The notes beneath the pieces were generated by a model, which ran no database searches, was not told the origin of the DNA, and was given only the letters and a program-made list of their open reading frames with translations. Positions 1 to 4,982 of a stretch of DNA of 20,295 nt are shown piece after piece (positions within the stretch are counted from its first letter, which is position 1; each line of letters opens with the position of its first letter). Where the stretch lies: positions 1 to 20,295 of IMG/VR virus record IMGVR_UViG_3300042433_000099; one strand, 5' to 3'. The translations under genes were made by a program, and so were the position numbers. The DNA is from a virus.

Positions 1-71
1 TGTATTGCGGCAGAGTTCTCCATTGAAAAACCCGCCTCCCGAGCCATTGCGATTACTTGCTCTTTGGTCAT
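1..71 (-). CDS. Small phage protein, C-terminus cut by window edge
   Basis: Only the first 23 residues are visible (begins MTKEQVIAMAREAGFSMENS); the frame stays open to the window edge. The ATG at 69-71 overlaps the TGA stop of the upstream gene in an ATGA junction, so it is probably translationally coupled and the last visible member of the leftward early operon. The start resembles a widespread family of short phage proteins that open with an amphipathic helix of this kind, but I cannot assign a function. The start is supported by the overlap pattern shared with its neighbours. Confidence 0.6.
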   Translation of the reverse strand, partial: MTKEQVIAMAREAGFSMENSAAI

Positions 72-220
72 CTAATATCCTTTCCAATTTCGATCACGAG
101 TGGCGCAAACAGCACAATGAACTGGCGCCCGTACTTTCCACCGTAGAAACCAATGCCAAGTGCAGGCCAGCGGGATTCCCACTTGATGCGCAGATATTTG
201 GTGTTGAGTACCTTGCTCAT
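68..220 (-). CDS. Hypothetical small protein (50 aa)
   Basis: A 50-residue protein beginning MSKVLNTKYLRIKWESRW. The frame is open further upstream, but this internal ATG is the likely start: an AAGGA ribosome-binding site lies six bases upstream and the start overlaps the upstream gene's stop as ATGA. The C-terminal half is moderately hydrophobic (YGRQFIVLFAPLVIEIG) and could be a beta-rich core or a weak membrane segment. The many aromatic residues and the strand-like alternation of the N-terminal half suggest a small beta protein. No family recognised. Its stop overlaps the next gene's ATG. Confidence 0.6.
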   Translation of the reverse strand: MSKVLNTKYLRIKWESRWPALGIGFYGGKYGRQFIVLFAPLVIEIGKDIR

Positions 221-408
221 ATCGTTTCCTTCATGGCTCTGATGGCTTGGGCGTTGTACTTCGGGTCTTGCGTGTCTTGGCATTCCATCAACTGTGCCGC
301 TTCCTCCAGCGCATCCCTCACGGCTTGATTGATCTGGTCGGCGGTGTAGAGATTTTCCCGAACACCGTCATGCTCGATGTATGTCACTGGCTCTGGCATC
401 TTGGTCAT
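217..408 (-). CDS. Hypothetical small protein (63 aa)
   Basis: A 63-residue protein beginning MTKMPEPVTYIEHDGVRENL. A longer frame starts at 429, but the ATG at 406-408 is preferred: GGAG lies seven bases upstream and the start overlaps the upstream stop as ATGA. The middle and end (residues about 23-60, with YTADQINQAVRDALEEAAQL) read as an alpha-helical, charged segment. This arrangement of a short extended N-terminus followed by a helix rich in Ala, Glu and Gln is common in phage early proteins of unknown function. No catalytic motif is seen. Confidence 0.65.
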   Translation of the reverse strand: MTKMPEPVTYIEHDGVRENLYTADQINQAVRDALEEAAQLMECQDTQDPKYNAQAIRAMKETI

Positions 409-752
409 TTCAATCTCCGACCAGTGCATAGAAAATTACGACCATCAATCTCCATGCCAGTGAGTGATGCACCATCGTGGCCACACTCGTTACCGTCCCC
501 GTCAACATCACCGCCGCCGCCATGTGATTCAACATGGAAATAGATATGCCTTGGTTCACCATCATCGCTATCACCGTAGGGGCCTTCTTCACCCTCATAC
601 CACTCTGGATTAGGAACACTCAACACAATCGGCTCGTCAGGGTTAATCATGTTCATGCGCTCACGCTCGTCGGCGGGCGTTTCGTCCCACCACTTGATGG
701 TGCGGTTCACAAATTCTTGGATGCTGCGTAGGGTTTGTGGTTGGAATTTCAT
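405..752 (-). CDS. Hypothetical acidic protein with Gly/Asp-rich segment
   Basis: A 115-residue acidic protein. Residues 1-45 look helical (SIQEFVNRTIKWWDETPADE). The middle is strongly acidic, and near residues 74-92 a stretch combines HVESHGGGGDVDGDGNECGH, which resembles a loop-rich metal- or calcium-binding segment. That is only a compositional observation. The start overlaps the upstream stop as ATGA and the end overlaps the next start the same way. No family recognised. The Gly/Asp segment is encoded by a repetitive stretch (about 485-525), so length variation between related phages would be expected. Confidence 0.65.
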   Translation of the reverse strand: MKFQPQTLRSIQEFVNRTIKWWDETPADERERMNMINPDEPIVLSVPNPEWYEGEEGPYGDSDDGEPRHIYFHVESHGGGGDVDGDGNECGHDGASLTGMEIDGRNFLCTGRRLK

Positions 753-949
753 TTCAGTGCTTTCTCAATTTTGGTGACGGTAATTCGCTTGGGGTGTTCG
801 GCATCTACTGGGACGCCATCATGGTAAAAATGGGTTAATGCTTCTCTCAGCAGAGATTGGTAGTCGGTCTTGCCGCACAGCACATCGCACAGGCTCTGGC
901 ATGGCTCGTTTCCAATAGGGCAGTAGTCGGGCCTCACGTAACTATCCAT
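749..949 (-). CDS. Hypothetical Cys-containing small protein, start uncertain
   Basis: About 66 residues from the ATG at 947-949 (MDSYVRPDYCPIGNEPCQSL). Four cysteines (C10, C17, C21, C25) lie in the first 25 residues, suggesting a small metal-bound or disulfide knuckle, followed by a helical tail. Three starts are possible: an upstream ATG at 1004-1006 with a distant GGAGG, this ATG with GAGAGG directly adjacent, or a GTG at 935-937 that would give the four-base GTGA overlap typical of this operon. I chose the middle one as a compromise. The gene is real because the frame and its ATGA junction with the downstream gene are maintained. Function unknown. Confidence 0.55.
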   Translation of the reverse strand: MDSYVRPDYCPIGNEPCQSLCDVLCGKTDYQSLLREALTHFYHDGVPVDAEHPKRITVTKIEKALK

Positions 950-1164
950 CCTCTCGTTGGGTCTGGCTTTGGCTCTGTTAGCACGATGGTTGCTGGTGGT
1001 GTCCATGGTCGATGTTGCTCCTCCGCATCCATGCAAAACAGTTCGATGATTTCCTCAAGGTCGCAGCATCGGTTGTGGTAGTAGCAAGCCAGTTCAAGCG
1101 CCTTTGTGTTGTCACGTTGGCATACACGCCCACAGAAGCCGCCGCATGATGAGCATTGAGTCAT
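934..1164 (-). CDS. Hypothetical Cys-rich, zinc-finger-like protein (76 aa)
   Basis: A 76-residue protein starting MTQCSSCGGFCGRVCQR. The N-terminal Cys pattern (CxxCxxxCxxxC) followed by a further CC pair and single Cys residues suggests zinc binding. The middle is a helix (LEEIIELFCMDAEEQHR) and the C-terminus is Pro-rich. The start at 1162-1164 overlaps the upstream stop as ATGA; an ATG 24 bases further out lacks that fit. Its 3' end overlaps the next gene by about 16 bases or more, depending on which start is used there. It is one of at least five Cys-rich small proteins in the window. No function can be assigned. Confidence 0.6.
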   Translation of the reverse strand: MTQCSSCGGFCGRVCQRDNTKALELACYYHNRCCDLEEIIELFCMDAEEQHRPWTPPATIVLTEPKPDPTRGWIVT

Positions 1165-1385
1165 TCTTGCCCCCCGTTCTGCGCCCACTGCGCGGCTTTA
1201 CTTGCAAGAAAGAATGCCTCTGCACAGTTCATCTTTGATGACCGGATGTACAGCACTCCGTCTTCGGTGTATCCGCAGATCAGTACGTCCTTGAGGTAGT
1301 CGCTCTCGGTATCGGCCAGTGCTGAGTCAAGCGCCATTTGTGCTGTCATGTTTGTGCTGGCTGGTAGTCGGATTAAATTGGTCAT
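1161..1385 (-). CDS. Hypothetical phage protein (74 aa)
   Basis: A 74-residue protein (MTNLIRLPASTNMTAQMALD) with a C-terminal region containing VLICGYTEDGVLYIRSSKMN followed by a helix. The pattern of a disordered N-terminus, a two-strand segment ending in a GxxEDGxxYxRSS motif, then an amphipathic helix matches a common family of short phage early proteins I know only as hypothetical. It may be a small alpha/beta dimer, which is inference. Both ends are ATGA overlaps with its neighbours, so expression is coupled. Confidence 0.65.
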   Translation of the reverse strand: MTNLIRLPASTNMTAQMALDSALADTESDYLKDVLICGYTEDGVLYIRSSKMNCAEAFFLASKAAQWAQNGGQE

Positions 1386-1954
1386 CCCTGTGCCTCCCCT
1401 GTAATCCCGTGGGCTTTCTCAACTGCGCGAACTACCCGAGTGAAGTCATCCAGCTTGGACATGCAGCAATCTTCTAGGCCGTTTTCGCTTGCCCACCATT
1501 TACGCACCTGCTCATCCGTCAGCGGTTGTGCCACCTTGGGTGCTGCGTTGTAAACAATCGGGGCGTAAGTAACCTGCGCATTGGCCTCGTGAACTTGGTT
1601 TATGTCCGAGTCATCTGGTTGCGCCTTGGGTGCTGTGTAGAGCTTTGCGTCCTGCGGAATTGCGACAGGGCCAAACACTGTTGTGACGTGTACGCCGTTC
1701 TCATTGACGTAAGCCGACCCAAAATACGCCACCGGCTCCATCGCGGCGAGCTTGGCTTGCAGGGCGTCACGCTGGTCTTCTGCTTTGATAGCTCTGGCGA
1801 GTTGCGCGCCCATGCCGCCTGCCCACCACTTAACGCCATCAAGCTGGCTGCTGCATTTGTTGCATTCAATGCCGCCAGATTTGAGCAAGGCAAAGTTCAC
1901 GCCACCGCATTTGCATGTGTAAGCCATGTGGTTTTCAATGTTCTCGGTGGTCAT
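1382..1954 (-). CDS. Zinc-ribbon and coiled-coil modular phage protein
   Basis: A 190-residue mosaic protein. Residues 13-34 form a Cys4 zinc ribbon (YTCKCGG then IECNKC), followed by a helical segment with the motif DALQAKLAAMEPVAYF near residues 63-78. Then come beta-like sequence, a linker (KLYTAPKAQP) and a C-terminal helical domain (PLTDEQVRKWWASENG). The linker and C-terminal motif are familiar as interchangeable modules of phage early proteins of the Ea22-like kind, whose function is not established. The DNA encoding the LQAKLAAME module is duplicated at 2384-2422. Start and stop are both ATGA overlaps. Confidence 0.65.
   Translation of the reverse strand: MTTENIENHMAYTCKCGGVNFALLKSGGIECNKCSSQLDGVKWWAGGMGAQLARAIKAEDQRDALQAKLAAMEPVAYFGSAYVNENGVHVTTVFGPVAIPQDAKLYTAPKAQPDDSDINQVHEANAQVTYAPIVYNAAPKVAQPLTDEQVRKWWASENGLEDCCMSKLDDFTRVVRAVEKAHGITGEAQG
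1731..1769 (-). repeat. Copy 1 of a 39-base duplicated coiled-coil module
   Basis: This stretch matches 2384-2422 at 36 of 39 bases by eye. Both copies encode the DALQAKLAAME peptide segment in frame inside two different genes. It looks like an exchange module shared by otherwise unrelated early proteins. Confidence 0.75.
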
Positions 1955-2109
1955 TTGTAAACCTCGTGCTTCTGCGTTGGGTCAAACTTTGCAAGAAGCT
2001 CATGGAGCTGATAGCTGTTGATGATTTGCTTTTCGTAGGCTCGGCATAGGATTCGAGAGATTTCGCGGTTCCACATGCGGTGGGTTATTTTCAGAATCAG
2101 TTGTTTCAT
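1951..2109 (-). CDS. Hypothetical basic small protein (52 aa)
   Basis: A 52-residue basic, largely helical protein (MKQLILKITHRMWNREISRI then more helix to HEVYK). A longer in-frame extension to 2223 exists, but it is the out-of-frame reading of a 30-residue membrane peptide gene. The ATG at 2107-2109 fits the ATGA overlap with that peptide's stop and is therefore chosen. The ribosome-binding site is weak (GGGA), consistent with dependence on coupling. Several Arg and Lys residues suggest possible nucleic-acid or membrane-surface contact, but no family is recognised. Confidence 0.55.
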   Translation of the reverse strand: MKQLILKITHRMWNREISRILCRAYEKQIINSYQLHELLAKFDPTQKHEVYK

Positions 2110-2198
2110 ATAAGGTCCCAAAAGCTCCAAACAAAAGACACCACAAAAATAAAAATAGCCGCAGCAATGCACCCAATAAAAATAAAAATATCTTTCAT
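2106..2198 (-). CDS. Small single-pass membrane peptide (30 aa)
   Basis: A 30-residue reading frame, MKDIFIFIGCIAAAIFIFVV and a short C-terminal tail rich in Trp and Phe. One transmembrane helix covers residues about 4-25. The start overlaps the upstream gene's stop (GAATGA) and its own TGA overlaps the downstream ATG, so both junctions follow the operon's ATGA pattern. That is the main reason to treat it as a gene. Comparable micro-membrane proteins are common in phage early regions; functions are mostly unknown. No dedicated strong ribosome-binding site is seen. Confidence 0.6.
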   Translation of the reverse strand: MKDIFIFIGCIAAAIFIFVVSFVWSFWDLI

Positions 2199-2374
2199 TC
2201 CCAATATCCCCATTCAACGGCATCAGCCTTGCCTGTTAAAACCTTCCAAGCTGCTTTAATGCGCTCAGTCAGAAAGGTGTTTTCTGCTGATTTTGCGCGG
2301 CACGGGTGGTACGTCTTTCCGTCTGTGCTTGCTTGATTGGCAGCGCACTGGCGCAATAGGTCTTGGATTTTCAT
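2195..2374 (-). CDS. Hypothetical small protein (59 aa)
   Basis: A 59-residue protein starting MKIQDLLRQCAANQASTDGK, with a central segment containing YHPCRAKS and a C-terminal helix ending AWKVLTGKADAVEWGYWE. The C-terminal pattern, a Trp-rich amphipathic helix followed by GKADAxxW, is familiar from short phage and prophage proteins of unknown function. Both ends are ATGA overlaps. It fills what would otherwise be an unexplained 147-base gap. It might act at the membrane surface given the aromatic C-terminus and the adjacent membrane peptide, but that is inference. Confidence 0.65.
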   Translation of the reverse strand: MKIQDLLRQCAANQASTDGKTYHPCRAKSAENTFLTERIKAAWKVLTGKADAVEWGYWE

Positions 2375-2625
2375 GGCTGATCCACCGCTTCCATCGCGGC
2401 GAGCTTGGCTTGAAGGGCGTCAGTGTCAGACTTGAGCGCAGCGAATGAACGCTGGTGCGTCTGAATGTCAGCCTTCAACCGCTCAATCTCTGCTAAGGCT
2501 GCGTCACGCTCGGCCCGTAGCTGCTCACACGCAATGGCAAGGTCTTGCTGCTTTGAAAGCGCCATCATCACTTCGATGCCTTTGCGCTCAATCTCTGCGG
2601 CTTGCTGCTTAATGGTTACTTGCAT
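2371..2625 (-). CDS. Coiled-coil protein (84 aa)
   Basis: An 84-residue protein that is almost entirely predicted coiled coil: heptad-like charged and Leu/Ala residues from about residue 5 to 78 (QQAAEIERKG, AERDAALAEIERLKADI, LQAKLAAMEAV). It is preceded by a very strong ribosome-binding site, AGGAGG five bases before the ATG. It is therefore probably translated independently rather than by coupling. The C-terminal LQAKLAAME segment is encoded by DNA duplicated from the gene at 1382-1954. Coiled-coil early proteins often assemble with partners, but no function can be named. Confidence 0.65.
   Translation of the reverse strand: MQVTIKQQAAEIERKGIEVMMALSKQQDLAIACEQLRAERDAALAEIERLKADIQTHQRSFAALKSDTDALQAKLAAMEAVDQP
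2384..2422 (-). repeat. Copy 2 of the 39-base duplicated coiled-coil module
   Basis: Partner of 1731-1769 (36 of 39 bases identical by eye). Here the module forms the last residues of the coiled-coil protein, whereas in copy 1 it is internal. Confidence 0.75.
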
Positions 2626-2707
2626 TTATTCCTCCTAAGATTTTTCCGATTAGCCTAGACAGTCCAATTACCGTTAGGAAGATTCCGATTATTGTTAGTT
2701 TTGTTAT
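2609..2707 (-). other. Open hydrophobic frame with no canonical start codon
   Basis: Reading from ATA at 2705-2707, this frame gives ITKLTIIGIFLTVIGLSRLI and continues with GKILGG to a TAA at 2609-2611. It is a textbook single transmembrane helix with a basic C-terminal side. No ATG, GTG or TTG occurs in frame after the upstream TAA. It lies in the +1 frame relative to the gene 2655-2849, directly after a repeated element (2709-2730), and runs over the strong ribosome-binding site of the next gene. It could be a membrane peptide whose start was lost, an ATA-initiated peptide, a +1 frameshift extension of the upstream gene, or chance. Confidence 0.3.
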
Positions 2708-2849
2708 GTTGGGTATTAGGGAAAACCCTTAGTAACTCGTTTTCGCTCAGGTCTCCGGTCAGGAATAGCGCTTGATTGACCACATGCGCGGGTAGGTCTG
2801 CGCCTGCTTTGCGTTGGTCTAGTAGGTTATGGGCTTCTGGGTGGTTCAT
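2655..2849 (-). CDS. Hypothetical small protein with odd Asn-rich tail (64 aa)
   Basis: A 64-residue protein beginning MNHPEAHNLLDQRKAGADLP and containing VNQALFLTGDLSENE. The LLDQRKAG and ALFLTGDL motifs are familiar from short phage proteins of unknown function. After residue about 44 the sequence turns into an Asn/Thr-rich tail (PNTQHNKTNNNRNLPNGNW) that does not look like folded protein. The same DNA in the +1 frame encodes a membrane helix. This switch happens at the repeated element 2709-2730, so the original gene may end near there or be frameshifted. The start overlaps the upstream stop as ATGA. Confidence 0.55.
   Translation of the reverse strand: MNHPEAHNLLDQRKAGADLPAHVVNQALFLTGDLSENELLRVFPNTQHNKTNNNRNLPNGNWTV
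2709..2730 (-). repeat. Repeated boundary element, minus copy A
   Basis: On the minus strand it reads AGGGTTTTCCCTAATACCCA with one extra A on each side. It matches the copy at 3133-3154 in 18 of 22 positions by eye. The core AGGGTTTTCCCT is palindromic at its ends. It lies inside the 3' part of the small gene 2655-2849 and two bases before the start-less hydrophobic frame. Confidence 0.6.
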
Positions 2850-3091
2850 GGCAAAGAACCAAAAAACAACTCGGGAGCTATGTCAATTAGCTTTGTTCCG
2901 TCAAACAAATTTGAAGGCTCAAGACTCGCCCATTGTTTTGATGTGTTTTGCAAAGTCGCCTCGCGCATTGTTTCAGACTCAAAAACTTCAGTTCCATAAC
3001 TATCAATTTCTTGACGAATCTCTAGCGCATCTTCGTAATTTTGCGCTGCGATTACAAATGTTTCCCTTCGTTCAACTACAAATAATTTCAT
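2846..3091 (-). CDS. Hypothetical small protein (81 aa)
   Basis: An 81-residue protein starting MKLFVVERRETFVIAAQNYE. The opening strand-loop-helix pattern (KLFVVERRETFVIAAQNYEDALEI, residues 1-24) resembles the small alpha/beta fold of many phage early proteins; the rest is acidic. The start is well supported by AGGAG seven bases upstream. It follows a 55-base spacer that holds a copy of the repeated element (3133-3154), so it may be the first gene of a sub-operon. Its stop overlaps the next ATG as ATGA. Function unknown. Confidence 0.65.
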   Translation of the reverse strand: MKLFVVERRETFVIAAQNYEDALEIRQEIDSYGTEVFESETMREATLQNTSKQWASLEPSNLFDGTKLIDIAPELFFGSLP

Positions 3092-3132
3092 CTCTCACTC
3101 CTAAAACTTCACTGTACTTTTAACGGACTGCT

Positions 3133-3154
3133 TTGGGTATTGGGGTTTACCCTT
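3133..3154 (-). repeat. Repeated boundary element, minus copy B
   Basis: On the minus strand it reads AGGGTAAACCCCAATACCCA plus one flanking A on each side. It includes the TAA stop of the lambda P-like gene and begins the spacer before the gene at 2846-3091. It matches the plus-strand copy at 8053-8075 in 16 of 20 aligned positions. Confidence 0.6.
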
Positions 3155-3533
3155 GTCCAAACGATCTACGCAACGCTTGCAGCTTTTGCATGGCCTCGGC
3201 CTTGTCTCGCGCTACCTTTTGTTTTTCAGCCTCTGTAAGCTGTTTTTCAATCATGATGACCGGTGCGCGTTTCATGGGAGGCCCACTAATGCACAAATCA
3301 CGAAAGGCAATGCTAGAGGGCGGAAAATTGGCGTTCATGCGCTTGAGGGCGTAATCCATGCTTTCCTTGCTTGTCAGATAAACGCCGATGTCATCCTTCC
3401 ACACATCCCGGACAAGCTCAGGCGCTATGCCATCCCAATGCCGCATAAATGCCGCGCCATAAGTAGCCCCCATGCGTCCAAAAATGTAGTCCAAGCCTTC
3501 ATCCATCGTGCAATCAGCCAAGAAGTTTGACAT
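3147..3533 (-). CDS. Putative lambda P-like replication protein (helicase loader)
   Basis: A 128-residue protein starting MSNFLADCTMDEGLDYIFGR. The motif series FGRMGATYGAAF, then VRDVWKDDIGVYL, YALKRM and NFPPSSIAFRDLC resembles the N-terminal part of phage lambda P-type proteins, where a helical segment precedes a PPSxxxFxxLC motif. In lambda P recruits the host DnaB helicase. The C-terminal third is basic and helical. The ATG at 3531-3533 has GGAGG five bases upstream and is preferred over one four codons earlier. It follows the DUF1376 gene with a 20-base overlap, the usual O-then-P order. The assignment is by pattern only and remains moderate. Confidence 0.5.
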   Translation of the reverse strand: MSNFLADCTMDEGLDYIFGRMGATYGAAFMRHWDGIAPELVRDVWKDDIGVYLTSKESMDYALKRMNANFPPSSIAFRDLCISGPPMKRAPVIMIEKQLTEAEKQKVARDKAEAMQKLQALRRSFGQG

Positions 3534-4209
3534 TTGAGCCTCCAATCAATCCGCGGGTTAAGCCAGACAACACATTCTCATTGCGGCTTGGCTGGATAAC
3601 GGACTTGTCTGCCACCCATTCAGCCTTAAACCCTCGCCATCCTCTAGCGCAGCACTCCCTCAGTGCGTCCTCTAGCAGCCAGCCAGCTTTGTCAGCTTCG
3701 CGCTTTATGCCATCAATGGCTGATTGCGTTATTGCTGCTCGCATGGTTTTTCGGCTTTTTTTGAAGTCTTGCCAAACTTGAATAGAGACGCCTTCAGGCG
3801 CTTGGACTTCTTGTGTCTTGGGTAATGTGTTCTGTGTCTTGTGTCTTGTGTTATGTGTAGCATTGCCTTCGCTATGCGTTCGCATTGCGTTTGCATCCTT
3901 TTCCCATCGTTTCTTCGCACTCTCTGACGCTTTGGCAGACTTTTCGCCTGTTTTGGCTATCTCCTTGTCAGCGCGGCCATGTGTCCATCCGTTTTCAGTG
4001 CGAATGAAATACTCTTGCAATACGGTTGCAATGCAATCGGTATGCGAACGCATGCGTATTTGCCGCGCAGTCTCTGCAATGTCTAACGGGATAGGGGTTT
4101 CGTGAAGGTAGTACCAATCGAGCAAACGTCGATAGGCTAAGTCTTCCATTTCGGAAAGATGCTCTGTGTGACTTTTATAGTCACCAATATTGAATTGGTA
4201 ATAGTGCAT
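3514..4209 (-). CDS. DUF1376 phage replication-region protein
   Basis: A 231-residue protein. The N-terminus (MHYYQFNIGDYKSHTEHLSE, then MEDLAYRRLLDWYYLHETPI) is a clear match to the DUF1376 (YdaU-like) domain, covering residues about 1-95. The central part is basic and probably flexible. The C-terminal 90 residues form a helical domain (VWQDFKKSRKTMRAAIT, ALRECCARGWRGFKAEW) of the type found at the end of phage replication initiators and thought to contact partners. DUF1376 proteins usually occupy the lambda O position before a helicase loader, which is the case here. A direct role in origin recognition is inference. The start has only a modest GGG ribosome site. Confidence 0.8.
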   Translation of the reverse strand: MHYYQFNIGDYKSHTEHLSEMEDLAYRRLLDWYYLHETPIPLDIAETARQIRMRSHTDCIATVLQEYFIRTENGWTHGRADKEIAKTGEKSAKASESAKKRWEKDANAMRTHSEGNATHNTRHKTQNTLPKTQEVQAPEGVSIQVWQDFKKSRKTMRAAITQSAIDGIKREADKAGWLLEDALRECCARGWRGFKAEWVADKSVIQPSRNENVLSGLTRGLIGGSNVKLLG

Positions 4210-4258
4210 AACTAACCCATGCGCCCAAGGAAAGAAGCACCGCCTGATGTGGGTTCAT
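4181..4258 (-). CDS. Possible 25-aa micro-ORF overlapping the DUF1376 start
   Basis: A 25-codon frame (MNPHQAVLLSLGAWVSYALL then five more residues) overlaps the first 29 bases of the DUF1376 gene in another frame. Its ATG overlaps the stop of a six-codon frame (4255-4275, MSLAKR) as ATGA, and that frame has AGGA four bases upstream. The chain could regulate DUF1376 translation or simply be chance, since the stretch is short. The peptide is hydrophobic. Confidence 0.25.
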   Translation of the reverse strand: MNPHQAVLLSLGAWVSYALLPIQYW

Positions 4259-4280
4259 CTTTTCGCTAGGCTCATGACTT

Positions 4281-4290
4281 CCTAGCTAGG
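4281..4290. promoter_or_regulatory. Ten-base palindrome, candidate operator
   Basis: CCTAGCTAGG is a perfect palindrome. It lies about 17 bases downstream of the predicted -10 box at 4307-4312, close to the expected transcription start, where a bound protein would block initiation. GCTAGG recurs at 4265-4270. Confidence 0.35.
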
Positions 4291-4306
4291 CGGGTTCTGT
4301 GCCTAC

Positions 4307-4335
4307 ATTTTAACCGTTTGCCCTACTTGCCGCAA
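4307..4335 (-). promoter_or_regulatory. Candidate sigma70-type promoter for the replication genes
   Basis: On the minus strand TTGCGG (4330-4335) and TAAAAT (4307-4312) are separated by exactly 17 bases. The -10 box matches the consensus at five of six bases; the -35 box matches at only three. It overlaps the 3' end of the HTH gene and would drive the DUF1376 and lambda P-like genes from a leader of about 90 bases. Confidence 0.4.
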
Positions 4336-4517
4336 GGCGGAATTCCCCAATAACGCTTTAGCTTGCCATCCTGCTTTTTCAGGATAGTCCAGCCTTCGGC
4401 GCGTATGTCTGAGATGCGGCGATGCGGTGAAACGCTTGGCAGAATAGACGCAATGTCTACGGATGTGCAGCCGTTTTTGCGCTTGAGTAGGCGCTTGAGC
4501 TTTTGGGCTTGGGTCAT
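4323..4517 (-). CDS. Helix-turn-helix protein (64 aa)
   Basis: A 64-residue winged-helix-like protein. Residues 1-25 form the first helices (MTQAQKLKRLLKRKNGCTSV), then DIASILPSVSPHRRISDIRAEGW reads as turn and recognition helix, and a wing follows (ILKKQDGKLKRYWG). It matches the small HTH family found in phage early regions. It probably binds DNA and may control nearby promoters; its own 3' end overlaps the candidate promoter at 4307-4335. The start overlaps the stop of the MazG-like gene as ATGA. A longer overlapping frame beginning at 4524 is a shadow. Confidence 0.7.
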   Translation of the reverse strand: MTQAQKLKRLLKRKNGCTSVDIASILPSVSPHRRISDIRAEGWTILKKQDGKLKRYWGIPPCGK

Positions 4518-4822
4518 GCTTCATCCTTCACAAATACACCGTTAGGCATCATCGTGCCTTTGCGATCTTTGATGGTGTTGTAAGCAGACTTGAGGCATTC
4601 GGTTAGGTCTAAGTCCTCTTTTGTGGCGACAATAATCAGCGTCACCAGCACGTCACCTAGACCGTCAATCACTCCGGCGCGGTCTCCCTTGATTAGCGCG
4701 TCTGCCAATTCGCCTAGCTCTGACATGGTTTTCAGTAGCTGGGTCTGGCTTGTGGCGTTAGGCAGAATCTTCCGCGCTTCGGCCCATTGGATTACGTTCA
4801 TCTCTGTTTGTGCGTAGCTCAT
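4514..4822 (-). CDS. MazG-like nucleotide pyrophosphohydrolase
   Basis: A 102-residue protein with the MazG-like all-alpha NTP-pyrophosphohydrolase pattern. KTMSELGELADALIKGD carries the first metal-binding acidic pair (E35, E38), and DGLGDVLVTL carries the second (D53, D57), followed by AYNTIKDRKG. Enzymes of this family hydrolyse (d)NTPs to monophosphate and pyrophosphate, and phage versions may adjust nucleotide or alarmone pools; the substrate here is unknown. Start at 4820-4822 has GGAG six bases upstream. It overlaps the upstream zinc-ribbon gene by 65 bases, unusually long for this operon. Confidence 0.8.
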   Translation of the reverse strand: MSYAQTEMNVIQWAEARKILPNATSQTQLLKTMSELGELADALIKGDRAGVIDGLGDVLVTLIIVATKEDLDLTECLKSAYNTIKDRKGTMMPNGVFVKDEA

Positions 4823-4982
4823 TTTCTTCTCCAAATAAATCAGGCTGTTCGTTCTTTACGACTTTCATATGCACGGCCAGCCGTTTACCGTCCATTTTTT
4901 CTAAGCACTTAGGCCCGATAGGGTAAGCGCCTACCCATGCTGCGGCTTTGTCCATTTCCTTACCGCATCGAACACACTTCAT
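4758..4982 (-). CDS. Small zinc-ribbon protein (74 aa)
   Basis: A 74-residue protein with MKCVRCGKEMDKAAAWVG at the N-terminus and a later GPKCLEKM, giving Cys at residues 3, 6 and 25. This is an incomplete or His/Glu-completed zinc knuckle. A short motif QPDLFGE (residues 46-52) looks like a DnaN-clamp-binding peptide (QxxLF pattern), which is suggestive only. The C-terminal 22 residues overlap the MazG-like gene. The start overlaps the upstream stop as ATGA. Possible roles include DNA binding or interaction with the sliding clamp. Confidence 0.6.
   Translation of the reverse strand: MKCVRCGKEMDKAAAWVGAYPIGPKCLEKMDGKRLAVHMKVVKNEQPDLFGEENELRTNRDERNPMGRSAEDSA

Noticed and set aside
1526-1960. 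A 144-codon plus-strand open frame opposite the zinc-ribbon/coiled-coil gene
   Set aside because: The minus-strand frame has linked ATGA junctions and recognisable modules; the plus frame has none and is Cys/Val-rich in the way of an antisense shadow.
2110-2223. N-terminal extension of the 52-aa protein to 90 residues
   Set aside because: The extension is the out-of-frame reading of the 30-residue membrane peptide, and the shorter start gives the ATGA overlap.
3153-3530. A 125-codon plus-strand frame opposite the lambda P-like gene
   Set aside because: Antisense to a well-supported gene with a strong ribosome site; no motifs.
4326-4341. GC-rich inverted repeat at the end of the HTH gene
   Set aside because: Stem is only four bases and no T-run follows on either strand, so I do not call a terminator.
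4303-4524. A 73-codon minus-strand frame overlapping the HTH gene
   Set aside because: Runs in another frame over the HTH gene at 4323-4517, has low-complexity basic sequence, and extends over the candidate promoter.
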